Shown here one piece after another: positions 25,650-34,590 of a stretch of 64,000 bases of DNA. The notes beneath the pieces were generated by a model. It was given only the letters and a program-made list of their open reading frames with translations, made no database searches and had not been told where the DNA came from. Numbering within the stretch: the first letter of the stretch is position 1; each line of letters starts with the position of its first letter. Source of the DNA: an uncultured Dehalococcoidia bacterium (GTDB taxonomy: Bacteria > Chloroflexota > Dehalococcoidia > Lucifugimonadales > UBA3495). The stretch spans positions 868,001 through 932,000 of the forward strand of contig OY282456.1 in the NCBI GenBank assembly GCA_958296225.1. The letters run 5' to 3'. Position numbers and translations under genes: made by a program.

Positions 25650-27632
25650 ATGGCGATAGCCGCCGGCGGGCTGGCTTTGGCCCGGCTGGTTTGGCAGCCG
25701 CCGGTGCTGGGGTATCTGCTGGCCGGCCTGCTCATCGGGCCGTTCACGCTGCCCCGTCCCGTCATCAGCAACCTGGACACTATCGAGCTGCTGGCCGAGC
25801 TGGGGCTGGTGCTGCTGCTGTTTGGCATCGGCCTGGAGCTGGGCTGGCGACGCATCCGCAACATTGGATTCCGAGTCCTGGTCATCGGCGTTGTCGAAAT
25901 CAGCTCCCTTACGCTGCTTGGCGTCCTGATGGCCGACAAGCTGCTGGGCATATCCGGCGCCGGCGGTTTGTACCTGGGCGGCGCAATGGCAATCAGCAGT
26001 TCGGCCATCCTGCTCAAAGGGCTGCGCGACAGCGGCAACCTGCGCTCCGGCTGGGGTCAAACCATCGTGGGCATTCTGCTGGTGGAGGACTTCGCCGCCG
26101 TCATCCTGCTCACCGTCCTGGCCGGCATCGCTACCACCGGCTCCACCAGTCTGGCCGACGTGGGCTGGCTGGCGGCGAAATTGGGCATCTTCTGCATCGC
26201 GGCGCTGGCTTTCGGGGCGCTGCTGGCCCCCAGGCTGATGCGGTTCCTGTCGCGGATGCAGTCGGACGAAACGTTGCTGGTAGCATCGCTGGGGTGCTGC
26301 TTCGGGCTGGCGTTGTGCGCAGAGCTGCTGGGCCTGTCCGCCGCCGCCGGCGCCTTCCTGATTGGCGTGGTTATCGGCGACACCGACGCGGCGGGGCGAG
26401 TTACCCGGCTGGTCAGCCCGGTGCGCGATATGTTCGGCGCCCTCTTCTTCCTGTCCATCGGAATGCTCATCGACTACCGGACGCTGGACGACTTCATCCT
26501 GCCGGCCCTGGCGATAGTGGCGGTGTTTATGGGCGGCAAGATGGTTGCCAACATCATCGGGTCCATACTGGCCGGACGGCGCACGCGGGCGGCGGTGCGG
26601 GTGGGCATGACTATGCCGCAGATGGGTGAGTTTTCACTGGCCATAGGCAGAGTCAGCGCCGGGGATTCGCTCATCGGAGCGACTATCGGCCCCATCCTGG
26701 CCATCGCCACCGCCATCACCTCGGTGCTGGCGCCGCTCACCTCGCGCGCCGCCTACCCGCTGTGCGACTGGCTGGAGCGCCGTGCGCCGCCCACCCTGCT
26801 GGAGATTAACCTGGCATTTCACCTGGGAGTGGAAACCTTCTGGTCGGCATTTTCACTGCCCGGACAAACCGGACAGCTGGTACAGCACCTGGGGCGGCGC
26901 ATCCTGTTGAACATCTGCATCATCGCCGTACTCACCGCCATCGGCACCACCGCCGTGTACACGCTGCCCGACCTGCTGGCCCAATGGATGCCCGTATCGC
27001 CGGCGCTCCTGGGACTCATCATCGGCGGCGCGGCGGTCGGATTGAATATCCCCCCGGCCATTGCCATCTGGCGGGAGCTGCGCATCCTGGCGCGCCTCAC
27101 CGTCCGCATCACCGAAACCACCCACCCGGCCCGGCCCGTCCCGCACATCATCCAAACCGTGGTGCAGGACGGATTGGCCACCGCCCTGCTGGTGGTGTCC
27201 GTGCTGCTGCTGCTGCCGCTGATAATCCGGCTCTTCGCCCTGGGCGGGGTATCGGCCCCGCTGTCCGTATTCCTGCTGGCGGCCTCGGCGGCCGCGCTGG
27301 GGTTGGTTGGCTTGCACGTCCATCGGGTATTGGAGCCGGTGTTCCGTCGCACTTTCGCGGCCGGCACGCCGCCGCGGCCCTCCGGCTCCGACGGAGCCGA
27401 ACCCGTTGACGTGGAGGTTCCCAACCGGGCCCTCCCGCGGCCCGAGCCGGCGGACAACGGGAGCGGCGGCGCGCGCCGGAGGACGCCCGTTCCCGCCGCC
27501 AGAAGCCGGAACTCGGACGAAAGTTCGGATGACCTGTGGCAACTCATCGAGGAACGAATCGCCGTGCTGCACCAGCCGCCCGACCAGAACCGCGACAGCG
27601 GCCGCCGGACGGAGCGGGCGGACGACGAGTAA
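25650..27632 (+). CDS. Kef-type (CPA2) cation:proton antiporter
   Basis: 660-aa monovalent cation:proton antiporter-2 protein with about 12 helices in the first 400 residues. Features: PPVLGYLLAGLLIGP, ELGLVLLLFGIGLELGWRRI, AISSSAILLKGL, VGILLVEDFAAVILLT, AGAFLIGVVIGD and MPQMGEFSLAIG. A second block of helices and a polar, Arg/Pro-rich tail (about 570-660) follow; there is no TrkA domain. ATG 25650 cuts into the first helix and lacks a ribosome site. The frame stays open upstream to a TAA, through hydrophobic codons from ATC 25572 preceded by CGGAG, so a non-ATG start is possible. Confidence 0.82.
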   Translation: MAIAAGGLALARLVWQPPVLGYLLAGLLIGPFTLPRPVISNLDTIELLAELGLVLLLFGIGLELGWRRIRNIGFRVLVIGVVEISSLTLLGVLMADKLLGISGAGGLYLGGAMAISSSAILLKGLRDSGNLRSGWGQTIVGILLVEDFAAVILLTVLAGIATTGSTSLADVGWLAAKLGIFCIAALAFGALLAPRLMRFLSRMQSDETLLVASLGCCFGLALCAELLGLSAAAGAFLIGVVIGDTDAAGRVTRLVSPVRDMFGALFFLSIGMLIDYRTLDDFILPALAIVAVFMGGKMVANIIGSILAGRRTRAAVRVGMTMPQMGEFSLAIGRVSAGDSLIGATIGPILAIATAITSVLAPLTSRAAYPLCDWLERRAPPTLLEINLAFHLGVETFWSAFSLPGQTGQLVQHLGRRILLNICIIAVLTAIGTTAVYTLPDLLAQWMPVSPALLGLIIGGAAVGLNIPPAIAIWRELRILARLTVRITETTHPARPVPHIIQTVVQDGLATALLVVSVLLLLPLIIRLFALGGVSAPLSVFLLAASAAALGLVGLHVHRVLEPVFRRTFAAGTPPRPSGSDGAEPVDVEVPNRALPRPEPADNGSGGARRRTPVPAARSRNSDESSDDLWQLIEERIAVLHQPPDQNRDSGRRTERADDE

Positions 27633-27656
27633 GGACAGATTGCCGGTTGCCGGCAG

Positions 27657-27665
27657 TGCTACAAT
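27657..27665 (+). promoter_or_regulatory. Extended -10 promoter of cobalamin-binding gene
   Basis: TGCTACAAT, with TTGCCG at 27640-27645 as a poor -35 (14-bp spacing). It lies 27 nt before the first ATG. Confidence 0.45.
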
Positions 27666-27692
27666 ACCGGCATTCCTCACCAGGCAGGCTGC

Positions 27693-28631
27693 ATGATGCG
27701 AATTTGCTCTTTTTTGCCCTCCGCTACCGAGATTGTTTATGCGCTGGGGCTGGAGGACCAGCTCTATGGCGTTACCCACGAGTGCGACTATCCGGCCCAG
27801 GCCAGAAACAAGCCGTGGGTGGTACGCAGCGTTTTCGAGGGTACCCAGCCCAGCAGCGGCGAAATCAGCCGCGTCATATCGGAGCGTCTGGCCGAAGGTT
27901 TGGGCATCTACCACATTGACCAGGAGATTCTGGACGCCGCCAACCCGGACCTGCTGCTGACCCAGGCCATCTGCGAGGTTTGAGCGGTGTCCTCTCGGCA
28001 GGTTGCCGAGTCCACCGCCAACATGGACAAGCAGCCGGAGGTTATCTCCCTGGACCCGCAGTATCTGGGCGACGTGCTGGAAGACGTGCGCCGGGTGGGT
28101 CGGGCCACCGGAGCGGAAGCCAGCGCCGGGCGGGTTACGGCCCGGATGCAGGAACGCATCAACGCCATCACGGAACGAGCGATGCTGGCCGATACCCGCC
28201 CGCGCGTGCTGCACCTGGAATGGACGGACCCGCTGATGTGCGGCGGCCACTGGGTGCCGGAGATGGTAGAACTGGCCGGCGGCGTCAACGCCTTCGGCGA
28301 CAAGGAGCTGGGTTCGTTCCCGCTGGAATGGGATGCGGTGGTCGAGAGCCAGCCGGAGGTAATCGTGCTGATGCCCTGCGGCTTTGAAGTGCCCCGGGCG
28401 TTGCAGGATGTTCCGTTGCTCACTGAAAAAGACGGCTGGCGCGCGCTGCCGGCGGTGCAAAACGACCGGGTATTCGTCATTGACGCCAGCAACTACACCA
28501 GCCGGTCAGGGCCGCGATTGGTAACCGGGCTGGAAATACTGGCCGAGATGATTCACCCGGAGCTGTTCTCCGGATTGATTCCCGAGGCCGGCGCGCGGCG
28601 CGTTTACACCGCCAGCGCCGCGGCGGTCTAG
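27693..28631 (+). CDS. Cobalamin-binding protein, probable selenoprotein (Sec at TGA 27981-27983)
   Basis: 312-aa BtuF/COG0614-type protein without a signal peptide if TGA at residue 97 is read as Sec. The start [19 protein letters not shown] and GVTHECDYP are diagnostic. The frame runs [26 protein letters not shown] and continues through [22 protein letters not shown] and [16 protein letters not shown] strands to the end. In this family the motif is TQxxCxVCAV, so TGA replaces the second Cys of a CxxC, giving CxxU. Without readthrough only 96 residues would be made. A perfect hairpin follows at SECIS spacing. It ends overlapping the convergent LON-domain gene by 4 bp. Confidence 0.75.
27994..28010 (+). 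promoter_or_regulatory. Candidate bacterial SECIS in cobalamin-binding gene
   Basis: CUCGGC-AGGUU-GCCGAG: a perfect 6-bp stem; an extra A-U pair would reduce the loop to GGU. The loop starts 16 nt after the UGA and has G at position two (or one). Confidence 0.62.
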
Positions 28632-29320
28632 TTCAGCCGCGGCCCCTTGAAGGGGGTGTTCTGCTCGGCCTGCTCGGCGACGATGCGGTTGGCCTGACGC
28701 ATCAGGGTCAGCAGTTTCTCCAGCTGCCCCCCGGCGGTGGGCGTTTCCAGCAGGTTTTGGCGCACGTCGGGAGGCAGGGGCAGGCTCACGGCCAGCGCCG
28801 CCGCCGCGACGCGGGCCAGGCCCATGGGTTCGTCGGGCATCGCAACCTCCCGTTCCCACCCGCCGGCCATCGCGGTCAACTGGCGCTGCAAGGTTGCGTA
28901 CTGCTCGCGCACCCCCGCCACCGTGGTCGTCGAAACGTCGCCCTCTTCGTCCTCAATATAGCGAACCAGCCCCACCAGATGGGGAACCGTCTGCACGGTT
29001 TCCAGCAGCTCGAACCGGGACTCGCCGCGAGTCAGGATGTTGAGGCGACCCTCTTCCAGCCGCTGCACCTGGGCGATGCGGGCCGTGGTGCCGATGGAAT
29101 GTGGCGACGCCGGCTCGCCCACCTCGCTGCCCTCCCTGATGAGCAGCACGCCGAAGGGTTCGTTCCGGTCAATGCAGGCGCCAATCATAGCCTTGTACCG
29201 CTCCTCAAAGATGTGGAGCGGCAACGGCATACCGGGGAACAGCACCACGTTGTTCAGAGGGAACAACGACAGCTCGCTGTAACTGCCGGGGGGGAAATCG
29301 TCGGGATTGATAGACGCCAT
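28628..29320 (-). CDS. LON substrate-binding domain protein
   Basis: 230-aa stand-alone LON N-terminal domain protein (COG2802 type) without ATPase or protease parts. Motifs: SELSLFPLNNVVLFPGMPLPLHIFEERYKAM at the N-terminus, FGVLLI, GTTARIAQVQRLEEGRLNILTRGESRFEL. The function of these proteins is not known; they may bind unfolded protein. A promoter sits so close to ATG 29320 that the mRNA is probably leaderless. Confidence 0.85.
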   Translation of the reverse strand: MASINPDDFPPGSYSELSLFPLNNVVLFPGMPLPLHIFEERYKAMIGACIDRNEPFGVLLIREGSEVGEPASPHSIGTTARIAQVQRLEEGRLNILTRGESRFELLETVQTVPHLVGLVRYIEDEEGDVSTTTVAGVREQYATLQRQLTAMAGGWEREVAMPDEPMGLARVAAAALAVSLPLPPDVRQNLLETPTAGGQLEKLLTLMRQANRIVAEQAEQNTPFKGPRLN

Positions 29321-29328
29321 AATGCGGC

Positions 29329-29357
29329 AGTATAACCGGGCGCGGCGGCGGCGGCAA
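29329..29357 (-). promoter_or_regulatory. Promoter of LON-domain gene (leaderless)
   Basis: On the minus strand TTGCCG (29352-29357), a 17-bp spacer, and TATACT (29329-29334). Only 8 nt separate the -10 from the ATG, so transcription should begin at or next to the start codon. Confidence 0.6.
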
Positions 29358-29387
29358 CCTGGCTAGCGCGGGAGGTAGCGTTCCGTT

Positions 29388-30164
29388 TTAGGTGGTTTGG
29401 TTGAGCAGGCCCCGGTTTTGGAGCAATACCAGCAGGTTGTGCGGTGTCCATACCGTGCCCATTCTTTCCCGCCGCCGCAACTCCCGGTTGTGCCGTTCCA
29501 AAGGGGAGGTTGTCTTGAATCGCGCTTGCCCGGTGGCTAAATGGCGCAGTCCTTTCTCCAGGGCTTTCCGGCACCAGTACGTCCCCTGGCCTCCGGTCAA
29601 CGCGGCCACCCGCGCCGCATAGCCCCGGGCCTCCGCCAGGCCGGACGACGCCAGCAGTCGCCGCGCCTCCCGCCAACCAGTCTCCCCAATGTTCCGCCGG
29701 TACTCCCGCAGCAGGTGAAAATGGCAGAGCTGGTGGGGCGCTTGCTGCCCATAGACCATCCGGATGCCCGCGGCGATGGCTGAATCCCCGTCGCTCACCA
29801 GGTGCGTTGGCTGAACCGCCCCCTGCCGCCAGGCCTGGTCAATCGCCTCTTCCCAACCCCCAAAGGACCCCAGAGCCACGCCGTTTTCATCTCGGATGAC
29901 CTTCAATTCCGTAGCTCCCGCCCGCGTTCTGGTCCACAATCCGTCCATCTCCAACACCCGCCCCCGCAACTCCGGCTGCGCCACCGGCTCCCGTCGCAGC
30001 CAGCGGCACATAGTGCTTTTGACGAACCCGAACCACTGGCCGCTCTGGGCGTAGCTCAACCCCTGCGCCGCCAGTTTGATGGCTAGTTCGCGGGTTTTTT
30101 TGAGTACCTTTGATGACGCTCTGCTTCGCCCAGCAGGTCGGCGCCGCTGGCCATCCGGCTGCAC
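29388..30164 (-). CDS. Transposase orfB, copy 1 (DDE domain)
   Basis: Catalytic part in the -1 frame: MDGLWTRTRAGATELKVI (first Asp), THLVSDGDSAIAAGI (second Asp), CHFHLLREYRRNIG, and SPLERHNRELRRRERMGTVW (Glu). No ribosome site precedes an internal ATG, which supports expression as an orfA-orfB frameshift product. The frame is open from 30164, but the meaningful part starts after the slip site near 30094. Confidence 0.78.
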   Translation of the reverse strand: MQPDGQRRRPAGRSRASSKVLKKTRELAIKLAAQGLSYAQSGQWFGFVKSTMCRWLRREPVAQPELRGRVLEMDGLWTRTRAGATELKVIRDENGVALGSFGGWEEAIDQAWRQGAVQPTHLVSDGDSAIAAGIRMVYGQQAPHQLCHFHLLREYRRNIGETGWREARRLLASSGLAEARGYAARVAALTGGQGTYWCRKALEKGLRHLATGQARFKTTSPLERHNRELRRRERMGTVWTPHNLLVLLQNRGLLNQTT

Positions 30165-30370
30165 TGGCCGCAGCGGAACACGGGCATCTGCAACCGTATT
30201 GCCCCATAGCGGGTGGTGATAGTACGGGCGTACCGATGATGCCGGTGCATCGCTAAACCGCAGTCCGGGCAGAGGGGCTGGTAATCATCCAAAGCCTGCT
30301 GCAACGACTGCTGCAGCTGGACGGGTATTTGCTGCTCCAGCCGGGTTTCCAAGTCGTAAAGTAGTCCCAT
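30083..30370 (-). CDS. Transposase orfA, copy 1 (zinc-ribbon domain)
   Basis: About 95-aa N-terminal part: MGLLYDLETRLEQQ, then CPDCGLAMHRHHRYARTI and FRCGQCSR, a four-Cys zinc ribbon of the kind preceding DDE domains. The start at 30370 follows GGAGGGAGGGA; the frame is open to 30415. It ends RYSKKPAN-stop just past seven A residues (30095-30101 on the plus strand as T). A -1 slip there joins it to orfB. Confidence 0.75.
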   Translation of the reverse strand: MGLLYDLETRLEQQIPVQLQQSLQQALDDYQPLCPDCGLAMHRHHRYARTITTRYGAIRLQMPVFRCGQCSRMASGADLLGEAERHQRYSKKPAN

Positions 30371-30449
30371 GGCAGCGTCCCTCCCTCTGACTTCGGAGCC
30401 GGTATTTGCAGCCATCCTACAACTAAACCACCTAAAACGGAACGCTACC

Positions 30450-30596
30450 TGTCAGCGGGCCGGGGTGGCGCAAAGTGCGGGGGGCTGGTTTTGCGGGCGC
30501 CGGCCGGAGGGCTACCCCTCTCCCAACCCTCTCCCGCAGGGGGAGGGGGCTTTAATTACTTTGCAAAGCCCTGACCGCCGGCGACGGAGCGCTACC
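30450..30596. repeat. Dispersed repeat, copy 1 (right end of 578-bp element)
   Basis: About 147 bp matching 38122-38270, beginning TGTCAG and including CCTCTCCCAACCCTCTCCC. It ends in GGAGCGCTACC, the inverted end of the family. It starts exactly at the right end of insertion sequence copy 1, so it is the residue of a second 578-bp-type derivative. Confidence 0.65.
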
Positions 30597-30735
30597 CCCT
30601 ACTTCTCGACCCGGTACGGATGGACGGAGTTGATGCAGGGTACGCGGCACGAGTGACGGGCTGGCGCCGGCGCGCCGCTGCATTGGCGCGTTAGCAGAAT
30701 CTCCCAGGTTGCCAGGACGGCGCCGACGGGCAGGA

Positions 30736-30744
30736 TGCTACAAT
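30736..30744 (+). promoter_or_regulatory. Extended -10 promoter of R-M gene (leaderless)
   Basis: TGCTACAAT ends 6 nt before ATG 30751, and there is no ribosome site. This predicts a leaderless mRNA for the restriction-modification gene. Confidence 0.5.
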
Positions 30745-30750
30745 GCCCGT

Positions 30751-33700
30751 ATGACGGGGCCGCAGCACACGGGCGACGCTAATACCGACGCTGACACCGA
30801 TTTGGCGGCGGAGATTTTGCGCCGGCATAACGATGGCAGTTCGGAGACGGACATTCGCAGCGCGGTATGGGATTTCATCATCCGAACCGGGCTGGCGGCG
30901 CGCGGCGAGGTGAATCAGGAGGAATCGCCCACGGACGGGGCCACGGGGCGCGTTGACCTGACGGCGCGGGATACTTTCTTTGAGTTCAAGCGCAATCTTT
31001 ATCGCGGCGCGGCTATCGACCCTCAGCATATCGCCCAGCTGGACGGCTACCTGACCGACGCCCTGATTGCCGGGCGCAGCATCCGCAACGGCGTTTTGAC
31101 CGACGGCAAACGCTGGGTTCTGCGGCGCACCGGCGATGAGGCGGTGGCTGATTCCAGCCCGCCGGTGTGGGTTTTGGAAAACGCCGGCGCCGGGCTGCGG
31201 CTTTACGAATGGCTGCGGGACAACGTGTTTGAGGCGCGGGCCGACCACGCCGCGCCGACCCCGGAGAACCTGCAACGGGAGTTTGGCGACGCCCGGCGCG
31301 GCACCAACCAGGATTTTCTAACCCTGCGGATACTGTACGACCGGGAAAAGGGGCGGGAGACGATACGGGTCAAGCGGCGGCTGTGGGAAGACCTGCTGCG
31401 GGCAGCATTGGGCGAAGTGGCCGGCACGCCGGCCGAACTGGACGACCTGTTCATCCGCCATACTTACCTCAGCGCCGTTATCGGCATGGCGGTGCAGGCG
31501 TCTTTCGGCATTGACCTGGCCAGCCTGGCGGGGCAGGAAGCTGCGGACTTGCTGCAAGGCCGGCGGCTGAAAAGCGCCACCGGCTTGAGCGGCATCGTGG
31601 AGTCGGACTTTTTCGCCTGGCCGACGGAAGTTGCCGGGGGCGACGACGGGTTTATCCGGCCGCTGGCGGCGCGGGTGGCCCGGTTTGACTGGCGCCACGC
31701 GCCGGCCAACAGCGCCGCCGTACTCTACGAAACCGTCATCCCGGCGGACGAGCGGCGGCAGCTGGGCGAATACTATACGCCGCAATGGCTGGCCGAGGCC
31801 ATGGTGGCGGAGCTGGTGACCGACCCGCTGCGGCAGCGGGTATTGGACCCGGCCTGCGGCTCCGGCACTTTCATCGTGGCGGCGGTGGGCCGGTTTCTGG
31901 ACGCCGCCCGGCAGTCCGGCCTGGAAGCTAAGGAAATCCTCGACCGGCTGCGCGCGTCGGTGCTGGGGATTGACGTGCATCCGGCGGCGGTGCATCTGGC
32001 GCGGGCGGCCTGGGCCTTTGCCGCGCGGGAGGCCATCCACGCGGCGCAGGACTATAATACCGAAATATCCGCGCCCATTTACCTGGGCGACGCCTTGCAG
32101 CTGCGCTACCGCACCGGGGATTTGTTCGCCGAACACAGCGTTACCGTGGCCACCAGGGAGGCGGATAATCCGACGCTGACGTTCCCGATGAGTCTGGTGG
32201 AACGGGCCGATACCTTTGACGCGCTGCTGGGCGACATCGCCAGCGCCATTGAGAATGACGACGACCCGTTGCTGGCCCTGGATGACTACGGCATCCGCGA
32301 CCCCGCCGAGCGCGGGATGCTGGAACGGGTTATCGTCGCGCTGCGGGAGCTGCATCACGCCGGGCGCAACCACATCTGGGCCTATTACACCCGCAATATG
32401 GTGCGCCCGGTGGTTTTGAGCCGCCATAAGGTTGACGTGATTATCGGCAACCCGCCGTGGCTGAACTACCGCAACACCGCCAGCATCCTGCGGACGGAGC
32501 TGGAAAGGCAGAGCCGGAATCTTTACGGCATCTGGCAGGGCGGGCGGTACGCCACGCATCAGGACGTGGCCGGGCTGTTCTTTGCCCGCAGCGTTGACCT
32601 GTACCTGAAAGACGGCGGCATTATCGGCATGGTAATGCCCCACAGCGCGCTGCAATCGGGGCAGTACGCCAAATGGCGCAGCGGGGTTTGGGAGTCAAAG
32701 GCGACGGGCCGGGGGCGCAACCGCATCGCCGGCCGCACGCTGGCGATGGATTTCGCTGACAAAGCGGCGTGGGATTTGGAAGGGCTGTGCCCCAACACTT
32801 TCTTTCCGGTAGCGTCCTGCGTGGTGTTTGCGAAACGCAAGGGCGAAAACGCCGCGGGGACGGCGCTGGCCGGGACGGTGGAACGCTGGCTAGGCCAGGC
32901 CGGAGCGGCCGACGTGCGGCGGGCAGCGGCGGGGATAACGGATACGTCGGTGGACGGCGAATCGCCTTACGCCGGCTACACCCGGCAGGGGGCGTCAATC
33001 GTGCCGCGCTGCCTGTTTTTCGTGAACGAAACCGCAAGCGGGGCGATTATCCGGGCCGGCCGGACGATTACGGTGAACCCGCGCCGGGGTTCGCAGGACA
33101 AGCGGCCCTGGAGCGAGCTGAACCTGGATGCGATTACCGGACAGACCATTGAGGAGTCGCACGTGTATGACGTGCATCTGGGGGAAACGGTGGTTCCCTA
33201 CGCCACGCTGGAACCGCTCAAAGCCGTTCTGCCGGTGAAACGCGGGGAATCTGAGATACCGTCGGAGGCCGGCGGGCCGGGCGGCATCCGTCTGGGCGGT
33301 CTGGAACGTCGGATGCGGGAACGGTGGCAGACGGTTAGCAGGGTGTGGGAGTCGAACAAGGCGCGTGCTAATAAACTGAACTTGCTGGAACGGCTAGACT
33401 ATCACCGGGAAATGTCATCGCAGTTGGAGTGGCATCAAAATAAAAATGCCAGGCCGGTGCGGGTAGTCTATACGGCCTCGGGAGAGCCGACGGCGGCACT
33501 GTTCGATTATGATGCCATCATTGACTACACGCTATATTGGATTACCTGCAAGGATATTCAGGAAGCGTATTATCTGCTGGCAATCATCAACAGCAATGCG
33601 CTGGCAAACGCGGTGAACAAGTACACAGTGCCAAACTGGTCAGGCAAGACTCGCCACTTGCAAAAGCATCTCTGGAAGTTGGCGATACCGGAGTTTGACG

Positions 33701-34038
33701 CCGGGGAGCCGCTGCATCGGGAAGTGGCGTGGCTGGGAGGGATAGCGTCGGAGCAGGCGGCGGCGCGGCTGGCCGAGCTGCGGGCGCAGCGGGGCGACCG
33801 GCTGACGGTGACCATCGCGCGGCGGGAGCTGCGGGGGTGGCTGCGGGAGTCTAACGTAGGGCAGTGCATCGAGATAGTGGTCAAGGAACTGTTCATCCGG
33901 TTAGGCGTGTTGGAACACGCGCCCGGAGAGCCGCGGCCGCAAAGCTTTCTGGGCGCTGACGCCGCAACGCTGCTGCGGGAGGTGCGGGCGGAACGGGAGG
34001 GGGCAATGGCGGCAATAGCCCAACGGCAGCAGGAATGA
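30751..34038 (+). CDS. Type IIG-like restriction endonuclease-methyltransferase
   Basis: 1095-aa single-chain protein. Near the N-terminus a PD-(D/E)XK-type site is visible (VDLTARDTFFEFKRN: Asp69, Glu78, Lys80). A helical linker follows, then an N6-adenine methyltransferase core with motif I LDPACGSGTFI at about 365-375 and motif IV IIGNPPWLNY near 565-574. The C-terminal 500 residues resemble specificity domains of type IIG enzymes (IPEFDAGE-like end of a target-recognition region). It should both methylate and cut DNA at one unknown site. No separate S or R gene is present, nor BREX or Dnd genes. The PIN gene overlaps its stop by 4 nt. Confidence 0.82.
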   Translation: MTGPQHTGDANTDADTDLAAEILRRHNDGSSETDIRSAVWDFIIRTGLAARGEVNQEESPTDGATGRVDLTARDTFFEFKRNLYRGAAIDPQHIAQLDGYLTDALIAGRSIRNGVLTDGKRWVLRRTGDEAVADSSPPVWVLENAGAGLRLYEWLRDNVFEARADHAAPTPENLQREFGDARRGTNQDFLTLRILYDREKGRETIRVKRRLWEDLLRAALGEVAGTPAELDDLFIRHTYLSAVIGMAVQASFGIDLASLAGQEAADLLQGRRLKSATGLSGIVESDFFAWPTEVAGGDDGFIRPLAARVARFDWRHAPANSAAVLYETVIPADERRQLGEYYTPQWLAEAMVAELVTDPLRQRVLDPACGSGTFIVAAVGRFLDAARQSGLEAKEILDRLRASVLGIDVHPAAVHLARAAWAFAAREAIHAAQDYNTEISAPIYLGDALQLRYRTGDLFAEHSVTVATREADNPTLTFPMSLVERADTFDALLGDIASAIENDDDPLLALDDYGIRDPAERGMLERVIVALRELHHAGRNHIWAYYTRNMVRPVVLSRHKVDVIIGNPPWLNYRNTASILRTELERQSRNLYGIWQGGRYATHQDVAGLFFARSVDLYLKDGGIIGMVMPHSALQSGQYAKWRSGVWESKATGRGRNRIAGRTLAMDFADKAAWDLEGLCPNTFFPVASCVVFAKRKGENAAGTALAGTVERWLGQAGAADVRRAAAGITDTSVDGESPYAGYTRQGASIVPRCLFFVNETASGAIIRAGRTITVNPRRGSQDKRPWSELNLDAITGQTIEESHVYDVHLGETVVPYATLEPLKAVLPVKRGESEIPSEAGGPGGIRLGGLERRMRERWQTVSRVWESNKARANKLNLLERLDYHREMSSQLEWHQNKNARPVRVVYTASGEPTAALFDYDAIIDYTLYWITCKDIQEAYYLLAIINSNALANAVNKYTVPNWSGKTRHLQKHLWKLAIPEFDAGEPLHREVAWLGGIASEQAAARLAELRAQRGDRLTVTIARRELRGWLRESNVGQCIEIVVKELFIRLGVLEHAPGEPRPQSFLGADAATLLREVRAEREGAMAAIAQRQQE

Positions 34039-34466
34039 CGGCGGCGCCGGCAAATGGAGATGCGGCGGAACCGTATGTCACCGACGCGTCGGCCGCCTAC
34101 GAATACCTGCGGCAGACGCCGACAGGATTGCTGGTAGCCGGATTGATAGCGGATGCCCGGCTGATTGCTCCCCAAATGCTGGATGCCGAAGTGCTATCCG
34201 TATTGCGCTTTGCCGTGTTGGGAGGCGAGCTAACCGAAGCTGAGGCGTTGGCCATACTCGACGACCTGGCCGCCTGGAAGGTCGAACGCATTTCACACCA
34301 AACCATCATCCGAACGGCGTGGCAGTATCGTCACAACGTCAGCGCGTATGATGCGTTATACGTTGCGGTTGCCCAAGCCTACAACGCAACGCTACTAACG
34401 TGCGACGGCCATCTGGCCCGGGCGCCGGCGCTGGGCGTGGTGGTTCGGAACGTTGGCATTTGGTAA
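34035..34466 (+). CDS. PIN-domain protein (VapC-like)
   Basis: 143-aa PIN-family RNase. Acidic residues expected for the metal site are visible: Asp in VTDASAAYEYL (near 17), Glu in LDAEVLSVLR (near 54), Asp in SAYDALYVAVAQ (near 105) and Asp in TCDGHLA (near 124). In VapBC systems a small antitoxin gene precedes the toxin; here the gene instead overlaps the end of the restriction-modification gene (ATGA), and no antitoxin candidate is seen between it and the insertion sequence 45 bp downstream. It may be an orphan toxin or act with the R-M gene. Confidence 0.75.
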   Translation: MTAAPANGDAAEPYVTDASAAYEYLRQTPTGLLVAGLIADARLIAPQMLDAEVLSVLRFAVLGGELTEAEALAILDDLAAWKVERISHQTIIRTAWQYRHNVSAYDALYVAVAQAYNATLLTCDGHLARAPALGVVVRNVGIW

Positions 34467-34590
34467 GGGGTTTGCTTGCCCCGCCGGGTGCGGTGGGTGT
34501 GGTGGTGCGGTGGTAGCGTTCCGTTTTAGGTGGTTTAGTTGTAGGATGGCTGCAAATATCGGCTTTGCCGTTGGAGGGAGGGACGCTGCC

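Larger units (their letters stand above)
29374..30449 (-). mobile_element. Insertion sequence, copy 1 (two-ORF DDE element)
   Basis: 1076-bp element. Ends begin GGTAGCGTTCCGTTTTAGG and continue identically to about 28 bp (one mismatch). It encodes a zinc-ribbon orfA and a DDE orfB on the minus strand, linked by a seven-A slippery site. It has exactly the same length as copy 2 at 34512-35587. The family is uncertain, closest in layout to ISKra4/ISLre2-type transposases. I found no target duplication around it; its right end abuts a fragment of the 578-bp derivative. Confidence 0.82.

Noticed and set aside
30751..34038. BREX PglX methyltransferase
   Set aside because: No pglZ, brxC, brxL or related genes nearby, and an N-terminal PD-(D/E)XK-type site points to a self-contained type IIG enzyme.
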